The notes below the pieces were generated by a model that was given only the letters and a program-made list of their open reading frames with translations, searched no databases and was not told the origin of the DNA. From Paulownia fortunei (lineage: Eukaryota > Streptophyta > Magnoliopsida > Lamiales > Paulowniaceae), in contig CM033106.1 in NCBI GenBank assembly GCA_019321725.1, positions 15,908,551 through 15,972,550 of the forward strand: a DNA stretch of 64,000 nucleotides. Direction: 5' to 3'. The first letter of the stretch is position 1; every line of letters begins with the position of its first letter. Below, in pieces: positions 25,956 to 36,200 of the stretch. The position numbers were made by a program, and so were the translations under genes.

Positions 25956-26459
25956 TGTTAAAGCACACCATGCTAAGATAACGGATGTTAGATAAGATTC
26001 CATTGAGGTCAATTAAGCATTTGGCCATAGAATCAATGCCCAATAAGGACAAACTACATCCACACAACTCACTAGAGCGACCCACACCTAACAATAGGCC
26101 ACAATCTAATAGTGACCCTATGGTTAAGCCCATGAGACCCAAGAAGGATGGTTCAAGCCCATGGGCTCATGAAGCCCTAATAGTCCATACACCATACCAC
26201 ATGGGATTTCACCCTTTAACATTCAGTTATAAATAGCCCCATTTTCTATTATTTTAAAGTACATAATTTATATTAGTATTCATTCTCTCTAGCTCTCTTA
26301 GTGATTTGAGCATGAAAGGAATACCCTCGGGCCAACCCCGGGACCCCTAACTATTTTTGCATGTTGCAAGCAAGAACTCACTTAAGAGTTTATCGGCTCG
26401 TGGAGAGAAGTTGACCGTACAAGAGGAGTCAATGCTCAAGGGCTTGGACGAGTTCCACA
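25956..26459 (+). mobile_element. Candidate small solo LTR (~0.5 kb)
   Basis: Runs from TGTTAAAGCACACC to GGACGAGTTCCACA (TG...CA). It has a TATA-like box TTATAAATAG (about 26229-26238) at a promoter-like position. Downstream is CCTCGGGCCAACCCCGGGACCCC (split here as CCTCGGGCCAACC, then CCGGGACCCC), a GC-rich word set that recurs in plant gypsy/TRIM LTRs. No target duplication is visible, and no second copy lies in the window, so the edges and class are uncertain. Confidence 0.4.
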
Positions 26460-26626
26460 TCATATATATATATATATATTGAACTTCTATAGTCTCTATA
26501 TGTGAAAATTTCTTTTGTTCAAAAAAAGGTCTGACCTATATCATTGTCTTTTTATTGTAATAGCATATTTTTTCTGTCTTAAAATAATAGATCGAGCTTG
26601 ACCTTTTACTGAATTTTAGATAAAAA
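26460..26626. repeat. TA microsatellite and AT-rich spacer left of the Helitron
   Basis: An (AT)n tract at about 26461-26480, followed by unremarkable AT-rich sequence up to the Helitron 3' terminus. Confidence 0.6.
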
Positions 26627-26637
26627 CTAGTAAGTAA

Positions 26638-26654
26638 CACATGCAACACATGTG
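26638..26654 (-). terminator. Helitron 3' terminal hairpin
   Basis: CACATG-CAACA-CATGTG on the plus strand, a perfect 6-bp stem with a 5-nt loop, 7 nt from the CTAG end. In Helitrons this structure is thought to signal the end of rolling-circle strand transfer (family knowledge). Confidence 0.85.
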
Positions 26655-27662
26655 ATTCGCATGATTTAAGTAAATTATTATATTATTATATTATTGAATA
26701 TTTAATTGAGTAAAATTAATATATTACAAGATATTTCATAAGTAAAGAAATATTAAATAAACATATAATCAATAGAAACTAAGATATTCCAAAATACTTC
26801 ATGAACTAATTATTGATTATATGAATGATTAAATAAAAATATTCAAAGAACTAAATTCAATGAAAATTCAAATTCTAACTAACAATATAACTAAATGAGT
26901 TCTTATATGAATTCATGTTCACATTAATTCTTTTCTTGTTTGATCTTGATAGTTGGAGAAATCTTCTTCTTACTTAATTGAACAAACTTCTTTGTGTGTG
27001 TGTGTATTGAAATTGTTAAGTGGCTCTTCATCATTGCTTGAAATTTCAATCTCAATGCACTCTTCCATATTTTTCTTTCTTATTCACCCTTTTTTGTTTC
27101 CATTCTCTTCTAGGAAAATTGCAGCATGTTTCTTATCAAGATTAGTTTATGTCCCAAATTTTTGAATTTCAATTGAATTTCTCACATCACAGTAGGTTGC
27201 ATTATTTACTTGATCATGATTAGTTGTATTATTCACTCGAGCATGATTTATTAATGTAGCTCATGTTTTCTTTTGATGTTCTTCTTTAATACGGGTTGTA
27301 TCTTGTCAATTGCATTAGCTATGAAATTTAATTTTTCATTGATCAGTTGTGCCTTTTTGTTTAGAGCAATGAGAAAACAAACTTCAGTCAATGCTTGCAA
27401 GCTCAGTCCTTATTTAGACTCATGTTTTCCTTGAACAAATTAACATATTGAAATTTAACAAACCAAGATATAAATAAACTAATTAATTCTAAATTAAAAT
27501 GACCAGCATTTCAAACAAAAAATACATATAATTTTTTATTATATACATGATTCTACCAAAATGTATATTAAGCTACTATGTTATATCTACTCAAAAATAA
27601 AGGAAAAGGGAAAATAAAAAAATAGAAAAAGATAAATAAATAATCTTTATATAATAGATTAC

Positions 27663-30600
27663 TTACTTGATTGATGTAAGATATTCATGTATATCTTGTA
27701 TCTCTCTTGAAAAATCATCGTCCATGTTATCTATATCTATAGGAATTGTTGAAAGATCATAAGAACTGATGCTTTTCTCATGCTCTCCAAGAAAAAAATT
27801 CAAACTTTTTAAAGTTTTGACAACTTGTAGTTCAACTGAGGTTTCTAATTTTCTTTTAAAAATTTCAGACATTGCCTCAAAATATATATCCAAAGAACTT
27901 TTACATCTATTGGTGCACAGTATACTAAGATGATTGCAAATAGTATTCACAGTTCATGTAGCATTTGAAAAGTGACAGCATCATTTAGACATTCAATAAC
28001 ACTTAGATCATATTCTAGCAATCTTCATTTTTGTGTTGTTTCTTTGAAATGGAGAATTGTATATCATTTGATGTTAACAAATCCTAGAAAGATGTTGGTC
28101 CTCTGTATGATTCAAGAGTAACCTAAGAGAATATTTTTCACCTTCAGTATGATTTGCAGTATTTATACGCCTAGTCACATCTTTTTTTTTCTTTTTTTCC
28201 AACATTTACCTTGTTTGTCCCATAAATAATGCTCTGAAAATTCCTATAAAAATACTGTCTTGCTTTTTCTCTTTTGGACCACAAGATAAATACTCCATGA
28301 GTCATATTATTGGGAGGTGAAGTTGAAAGTTGATAATTATTGGGTATATTTCATTCAAATTAAATTAAAAAATTCTCCACATTACTTCTTGAGCAGAGAT
28401 CAACCAAGCATCTTGAAATTATTTAATTTCATCAATTAAGTTTTCATCATCATTGTAGGTGATCTGAATTGCCACTCTGTTAGTTCCTTATTGATATATC
28501 CGTACATAATTTCACTATTATCACTAACAATTGCATCTTGATAAAAAGATAAGGATTCTCATTGATTGTTCAGTTGTGCATTGTGGATTTGAACTATCAA
28601 TCCATTTTTTCTTTTTTTATAGATTGGATATGCATCTTTACATTGTATTGTGCATTCACAATATGGTCGTGGATAATGATATTCGTACTTTCCATCCACC
28701 ATGCAAGAATTATTCAAGTTCTTATCTCCACATGGTCATGCATCATATGTTTTACAACTAAGTCATAGAGTTTAGGGTACTTTTCTTGATAAGGAAGTTC
28801 AATGTAGCCAAACCTATCAAAGTGATCTAGGGTTGTAATTTTATACTCAAACTTCAAATTATCAATATATGAGTATATGGCAATCCCCTTTTCTGAAACT
28901 CAATTATATGAACATGTGCAGCTATATTTCCAAATATTTATTTCTTAAATAACTGATTTTTCAATTCTTGTAATTTTGCTTGAAATATTCTTGAGGTCAA
29001 ATTTGGTCGATCTTGAGCTCGTTGACTATCATATAATTTTTCTTGTATCTTTTTCCACTCTAGATTGCAAGCCGGTGTATCAATATATCTAATTTTTCAA
29101 ATCTTATACTAATACTAATGCATCAAGAAATCTACGAGGTATATTTCTTCGAATCCCAATAAATGATGGAGAAAGAATAATTCTTTTGCTAACTTCACTC
29201 TTTCTTGTCTCTCCTTTCAACACATTATTTATGATTTCTTGGTATAGTTCAGCTCTCATTATCCAATCTTGATGTCTCTAATTTTATGTACATGTCGACT
29301 GCATATTGTTGCAATAGCCTTCCTGCAAAGAGAAGTGTAGATTACCTCGAATTTTTAATTTGTAGTGTCTAGCAACTATATTCTATGCATGACAACTACT
29401 TATTACTTTCACTATTGACAACAGTTAATACAATAAATAAAATAAAAAGAAGAAATTTTTATTTAAAAAAAAATCTAATTCTAATGAGAAAAGTATTGAT
29501 TATGTTAGCAAAATATTATAACTTCCAAGTATGGATACTCTTCAAAGAATATTTTTTCAGCATGGATGATAAATGATGTTTTACATATAAAAGTAGTAAT
29601 TCCAACATATATATTTCAACCAAGTTGAGTGAAACCTATTGTTCCATTGTGTTCACATTATATAAAATACGGTATATGATATTCTTGAGATGATTTTTAA
29701 ACTTTTAGTAGGTATAATACCTTCTTGTTCTTGGAAAGAAGTATCTTCTGCAGAAAAAATTTCTTGATATTGTAGAAACATCATCAACAATTGGTATTCA
29801 CTAAAACATAATAATTTAATTAAAAATTCAGAAATAAAGCAAAGTTTCAACAGTATTATTAATATATATACATATATCTTAAGTGTTTATTCTAGAACCA
29901 TCACAAGTGTGCAAATATAGAGAATAAAAAGAAGTGTATATTAGAGAATATACTTTCTTATTCTTGGGATAGAACATCCTCTGCAAAAGAAAATCTTGAT
30001 GGGGCAAAAACATCATTAGTTTGAAGATTATTCATTGAAAAAATAATATCATTAGTTATTCACTGAAATGTATTATAGTTAACTATGTAACTTGAATTTT
30101 GCTATAGAAACTTATGAAAATAAAGAAAGATATACAATTTCATTGCAAAGGGTTAAAAATCACAGGTGCATATAAAGAATAAAGAATTAATAAAATGTAA
30201 ATTATTTGTTTGTTATTTGTAAAATCATTATGGAAGATACATGATTTTATTGCTAGAAATAAAAATTACAAGTGCATAATAGAGAATAAATAATTTATTA
30301 CAAAATAAAAATTACTTGTTTGTTATTTGTAAAATGATTGTTTAGCAAATGAAGCAAGGTTTTGGTATAATATTTAACTCTAAGTAAAAATTATAAAAAG
30401 AAAAGTTAATTGAGAAGTAAATAATATAGCACGCTTATCAGTTTCAACCAAAAATACATTATACGCATTTATTTGTAGTAGCAGCTTTTTGTTTTTACCT
30501 ATATTATGACACAAAATTAAAGACAAAGTGGATAGAAGAAGAAAAATAGTTAATTTAATAAATATATAAAAAATATTTACACAAGAAATATTTTAAATTT

Positions 30601-31330
30601 CAGTACATATTCATAAACATAAATTCAGATGCTATGTAAGTTATTCTTGTCCAACATAAATTCGAACGAACACAATTCATAATATAGGCTGGAATAGTGG
30701 ATTTCTTTGCAGCAAGCTTTTTAATGTTTTGATGCCAACCTATATCAACCCTTGGAAAAAGAAGTGTAGATTCAGTAGGTCATAACATCCATAATAATGC
30801 TTTATTTTATATATGTGGTCTTAATGTGCATGGACAACAATGTCTCGATCAAACATTATATTAGCATTATTTTCTTCAACTCATATACTTGCAACTGGAT
30901 CAACTGTTGGAGAACTATACATTCGTTAATCTAATTTCACATCTTTTGAGACATGGAGCTGAACATCATCCATTGAAGGATAATCCTTCAATCTTCTGAA
31001 GATTTTTTCATATGAATTTATCTGTAAAACTTTTATGAGTTTCTTAACAGTAACTTCATTTATAGATATAAAGTCGATTTTTTTAGTATATTCATTGTAT
31101 TTTCAACCCTATTTTTTATTTCAACAAAGTACAATTGCAAATGAGGTTAAAGAGAACATACAATTGAATAGGTGAATATTTGTTCAAAATTTAACAACCT
31201 CTTCTAACTGAAGTAAACAATTCATATAATTTATCGAAAACTTCAATAGGTGCAAGTTTAATTATTTCATTATTGCAGCAAAAAGTCGGAGGCTCATATT
31301 CAAATCTTAGAGTATCGCAATAAATGCAAT
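27663..31330 (-). pseudogene. Helitron RepHel (HUH replication initiator-helicase) pseudogene
   Basis: Read on the minus strand in order: N-terminal zinc-rich part CIYCDTLRFEYEPPTFCC (31330-31276); RDIVVHAH and LLFPRVDIGWHQNIKK (about 30850-30715); RLLQQYAVDMYIKLETSRL (about 29325-29262), preceded by TTTGCAG, which could be an intron acceptor; ELYQEIINNVLKGE and SPSFIGIRRN (29250-29145); CNLEWKKIQEKL; then the Rep core FGNIAAHVHIIEFQKRGLP followed by YTHIL (about 28925-28861). Next come PCGDKNLNNSCMVDGKYEY (28735-28675), WLISAQEVMWRI (28410-28375), GEKYSLRLLLNH (28145-28110) and an open 95-codon helicase linker (27950-27663). In active proteins the HUH motif is H-x-H; here the first His is Tyr (Y-T-H). 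The Walker A and the rest of the SF1 helicase are gone. Many stops and frameshifts make it inactive. Confidence 0.88.
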
Positions 31331-32078
31331 TGAGCAGTTTTTTTCAACTCATGTATATCCAAACGGTTCATAAAGTATTAAACCTAACATGAAACTCAAT
31401 TTCCTAGATTTTAGTAAAGTAACAAAGCTTGCTTCAATATACTATATTTAGTGAAAAACTTCAAATTATTAACCTCCTAAATCACGTGAAATTATTTGAG
31501 CTTTAAATAGTAATGTAACATGTAAATTTTTCGTATAATTCTTAACTTTATCTGTATAAAAAAGAATTTAACACAATCCCGTAACTCTACACAACAAAAA
31601 GAAACATAAACATTGCAACTTGTAAGAAGCCAAGATTTAACTAAAACCTAATTCATCTTCTTGATTGTAACAAAGCACCTTTTGCCTTGAGTCTCAAAAT
31701 CAAAATATATGACTGATGAAATCCTTACGGACAATTATTAACAAATAATGGCTTTCAAAACAAATTTATTAGCATCGAATCAATGATTGACTCACCAAAT
31801 ATTTTCTTAAAGGAAAATTACTCCACTAAAAACAAGAAGGTATACCTGCATCAAAACCGATTCACCATATTAAAACTAATTAAAAATCAGAATAATATCC
31901 CTTGAAAATCCTTGCCTCTCTGAAATACTTGGACTGACACAGTTCCTTTTCATCCTATGAAAACACCAAGAAGAGAAAGAGAAGCAATTACAGAAGAATG
32001 TTGCCCAGAAAAATAGAAGCACCAATCGTACGACATGAAAATATTTGGATGGGATTTTGAAGGAAATTCTGTACGGAC

Positions 32079-32420
32079 GGGATTTTGAAGGATTTTGTAG
32101 TTTGTTTGGGACTTTTATTTTTTCTATAAAAACTATTTGTTAGGAGAATTGTAAATTATATTATAAACGGGATTTTGAAGGGTTTTGTAGTTTGTTTGGG
32201 ACTTTTACTTTTTTATAAAAACTATTTTTAGAAGAATTGTAAATTACATTATTGCCACTAAAATTGATATCTCAAAGGGTCATTTTAGTTCAATCAAAAA
32301 TTAAAAGAAACATTCACACTTTAATAAAAAAAAAATATTCACATGTTACCGCTAAAATTGATGTATCAAAGGTCATTTTAGTTCAATCAAAAATTAGAAG
32401 AAACATTCACACTTTTATAA
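32079..32420. repeat. Two consecutive tandem duplications at the Helitron 5' end
   Basis: First pair: GGGATTTTGAAGGxTTTTGT at 32079 and 32169 (period 90), with a third shorter copy of the first words at 32051. Second pair: CTAAAATTGATxTxTCAAAG at 32258 and 32352 (period 94), both followed by TCATTTTAGTTCAATCAAA. The pairs lie back to back and end about 20 bp before the 5' TC terminus. Confidence 0.8.
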
Positions 32421-32441
32421 TAGTATATATATAGATATAGA

Positions 32442-33291
32442 TTAAAAAATATATATTTGTATATTTTTATTATTATCCTTGCTTAAAAGTAATTGTTGAA
32501 ATTTAATCGAATCACATCATTATTTTAGCTAAGAGAATGAGAAATATAAAAAAAAAAAGAAAAAGTCCATTTTAAGAACATTTTATTTTCTGAAGAAATT
32601 CCATCAAATTTGAGAACAATAAGTTTCAAAGTGAGATTATAAACAAGGAAATGGTAAAACCTTCAAATGACTGTGATTCTTAAAAGCCACCCTCATGGTT
32701 AATCCTAGTCCAAAATGTTTGCAGTACTAAGATTCTTGTCATGCTAAATTTGGCCCCTCTCCATTTCCAAATAATTATTGTAACTTGGCTGTCAATGAGA
32801 GTTAAAAATATATAAATTTTACATATTTTTATACTATCATCTTAAAACTAATAATCACATCATTATTTAAAGTGAGAGTTTAAAAAAAAAATCCAATTAA
32901 GAAATGAGACTTCATTTTGAAAAGTCCAAAAGGAAATGGAATCAACAAATTTGAGACATAAAAAGTAAGATATTTTCAAAGTGGTAGAATCAACAAAGAG
33001 ATTCCACACTATGTTCTCTTTAAACAATTAGAAAAATATACCCCAAACAAATGAACAAAAGAACTGGAGAAGGAAAAAGTCAAATAATTAATAAACTAAG
33101 CAAGTAAAAGGATACTAAAATCTTGAGAAACTTAATAACTTTAAATTAGTTGTGTCAGGAACTTAACATTTGAAAAATTGAAGCAAGGATGAATCTTATC
33201 CAGAGAACAATTTAGACAAATAAAAAATATGAATTTGAATACTTGAAAGGACTAAAATTGTTGTACTCCTGTCAAGATCTTCAACAAAGCC
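32442..33291. other. Intergenic region and probable 3' UTR of the bZIP gene
   Basis: AT-rich, no ORF. The part next to 33291 should be the bZIP 3' UTR (transcribed leftward). No clear AATAAA polyadenylation signal was recognised on the minus strand, so the transcript end cannot be placed. Confidence 0.5.
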
Positions 33292-36200
33292 TTACTGCTC
33301 TCCGGCACCTTGAGTACCTGAGGAACCAGCCGCCCCGCGGATGCGCTTCTGCAGATGTTCCAAGCTAGCCACTCTCTGCATAGAAACAGTCCTGCCCATC
33401 TTGTTCACCCCAAGTGCTGCTGTTGCATTCGGTTGCACATTATCTGCCGGAGGAATATCCACCAAACCATTTTGAATTCTATGGTCTTGCACAGAAGTGT
33501 GACTATTAGAAGGGGCATGGTAATAATGCTGCTTCGGATCATCTTGCACTGGTACAGCTGCGTCAGTTGATGTGTCGGGACTACCAGCAAAAGATGGCAT
33601 GCCCATTGTGGATATTTCAGACATAGCTTGGAATAGTGGGTTCAACCCAGTAACTCTTTTAACTGTTTCTTCAGCCATTTTGACCTATTGAAGAAAACAA
33701 CAGTAATCAGTTATCTTTCAGAGAATCTTCATCACATGGACGCTTTAACTAAGCCCCAGATACTTCGAACCAGTTTGGAGCAGATCAGAATATTGAAAGG
33801 AAAACATTGAGGATAGAAAAACATTATGTCTGTCACTTCCTCGCTTACAGAAGTTCATAACAAACAGAGTATAATCCGGCTAAAGCATATGTGATTCTTG
33901 CATACTGACCAAAGATTTTACCTATTCAATAGTGTGCTGAATGCATCATTTAGGCAGTTTCCATGGAAGAATCCTGCATATGAGATTTTAACTGACCAAA
34001 TAGTGCGCTGAATGCAGTGTCTAATCAGTTCCCATGGGAAAGATTCTTAATTTAAAACTGTCAAGTTTCAACACCAAAATTATTTTTATTAAGCAAAGGT
34101 ATTCATGCTCAGATGGTGGATCAAGATCAAACGACATGTAATAGTCTTCGAAGAGCCAAGTACATTAGGCATTTTATGCAGACCATCTCATTTTAAAATT
34201 TAGAAATAACAATAGGTTCCATAAATCCATTGGATTTTCAAAATTAGCATATTATTAACCAAGGCGCTTTTAGAGGCAAAAGGCCATTGCCCATGGAGAT
34301 GCTTTCTGGATTCCATGTTTTCTGACTGGTAATGAAAGGATAGCCGAAATTTATTTCTGGAATTATTTGTTGTATTTCTTCAGAAATATCTTCTCTTTAG
34401 AACCTGTATTTCCAAGACTTCAGAAAAAATTTAATAGCAGCTCATCAAAAATAAGTTCGCCAAATGCAAGCAATATCACTGAAAAACTATTTTATTATAA
34501 AGTACCTTCGCTCTCAATGTCTCCACATCAGCTTTCAGAACTCTATTGTCAACAGCTGCTTCATTGTACTTATGGCTTATGTCTGTAAGGCGCTTGAGTA
34601 AAGAAGAGTTCTCAACTCTTAATTGAGCAACCTAGAAAGAAGCATAATCAATATCTAATAGGACAATTACTGGAAGATAACTACCAGAAGTGAAAATGAC
34701 CAGAGGTGAGTGTATACCTGCGTCTCAAGCTCAGTCAAATGGGCCTGCTTTCTTCTTCTAGAGCGCCGAGCTGATTCTCTATTTGAAAGCATTCTGAAAA
34801 ACAGTAAACAAATTAATTAGAGAAAAGAACTTAATCTTGAAACTAGAACATCTGCTAAAATATGCTTGAAATCAAAAAATTAAAATGAGAAAATAACCTT
34901 GGACTTTTAGCAATCGAGTGTAGTTGACTGTTTCATGATGTAAACTGCCATCTATGACATAGACAGTTCAATATTTAGCATAGAATAAAAATTAACAAGT
35001 TCCATAATTTTTAGTATCTTTTTAAGGCTTAATGGAGAAAAAGAACGCTAAAACCATCATCTATGAAAATACTATCAGAGAACACTTTTTGCAGTTACCA
35101 AAAGTTCACAGTCAATGCACATAAAATAATATATTCTACTAACACCATATGTCTCCAACTTATGAATCTATGATGCAAAGGTACCCTTCAGACATTTCTC
35201 ATTTCTATATCAGTGTCTGAACCATATGAGGGTAGATATCAGTAAGAATGTTCCTCGAGTAGATTATACCCAATAAATTAAAACAACAGATAAAACAACT
35301 CTCTTCAGCAATGGTATTTTGTCGTTCTCTCGAAGACCTAAATGAGTGGCTTTCATTCAGAAAAAATAATTCCATGTCGTCAAACGAAATCTCACCACAA
35401 AGAACAGTCTACATGCGTACTCATTTACGCAGTTCACTTTATAAAATGATTAAAAACTATCTATTGAGTAAAACCATTGTCAACTAAACAATTCAGCTGA
35501 ATACCTTCTCATGCGTTTTGCATCTGCGGGGTCCATATTTTGAGTTGCTTCATTTTCTCCCTCAACTTCATCATCATCTGACTGTTCCCCCGATGATCCA
35601 CTGGTTGTTGACTTCACCTGGGATTTCTTAGACATAGCAGGGAGGAGAGGTACACCAACTGGTCCATCAGCAACCTTAGCTTGTAGCTTTGATGAATCCC
35701 GCCCACTTGCTATAAAGGAAAATGAAATCCAAACAACAATAATGCTAAAGTACAAGGTTAACTTTCAAAGACTACATACTACTCCCGATTAAATAACTCA
35801 CATACAATGAATCTAAGATCTTTGTTCAGTTCTTGGGACTTTTATACCCAAGGATTTTCATTTTTCAACAGCCTTTATGGACTTGCTCTTTCTAACAACA
35901 TAATTCTAGTTTATCAACAATGATAAACATATATCTGTAATACTAAGCTCCCTATACATTTTAACATCAATGATGAGAAAACAGAGATTGAAGGAAAAAC
36001 AGTAAATGCAATTGTATGTTGCATGAACTGCATACAAGAATGGTTCCAGTTGCCAAACCTTTGTGAATGTCAATTTCAGGATACTGTGATTCTGCTGAGA
36101 AGTCTCCAATAAGTAACAGGCTAGATGTAGATACAAACATCTTTGAAGTTTTGTGTCACATATAAGTAGGGGGGTTTAATAGCTATGTTTGAATAATATC

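Larger units (their letters stand above)
26627..32441 (-). mobile_element. Helitron, 5.8 kb, both termini present, decayed autonomous type
   Basis: Rolling-circle DNA transposon on the minus strand. The 3' end is CTAG (complement at 26627-26630), preceded by a hairpin with a perfect 6-bp stem and 5-nt loop (CACATG/CATGTG, 26638-26654), 7 nt from the end and followed in the host by T (26626). The 5' end is TCTATATCTATATATATAC starting at 32441, preceded by A (32442), so insertion was between A and T. There is no target duplication and there are no terminal inverted repeats, as expected. Inside, 31330-27663 holds remnants of a RepHel protein. Two tandem duplications lie near the 5' end (32079-32255 and 32258-32420). 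The element begins about 850 bp beyond the stop codon of the bZIP gene. Confidence 0.9.

Noticed and set aside
28531..28768. Plus-strand frames of 68-76 codons in the Helitron
   Set aside because: The minus strand of the same DNA carries the RepHel motif PCGDKNLNNSC in the expected order.
33355..33590. Plus- and minus-strand frames overlapping the last bZIP exon
   Set aside because: Out of frame with the supported exon, which has family motifs; these are shadows.
34258..34340. GC-richer stretch in bZIP intron 5 considered as an extra exon
   Set aside because: Exons 5 and 6 join in phase with good splice sites and continuous group C motifs; no room for an added exon.
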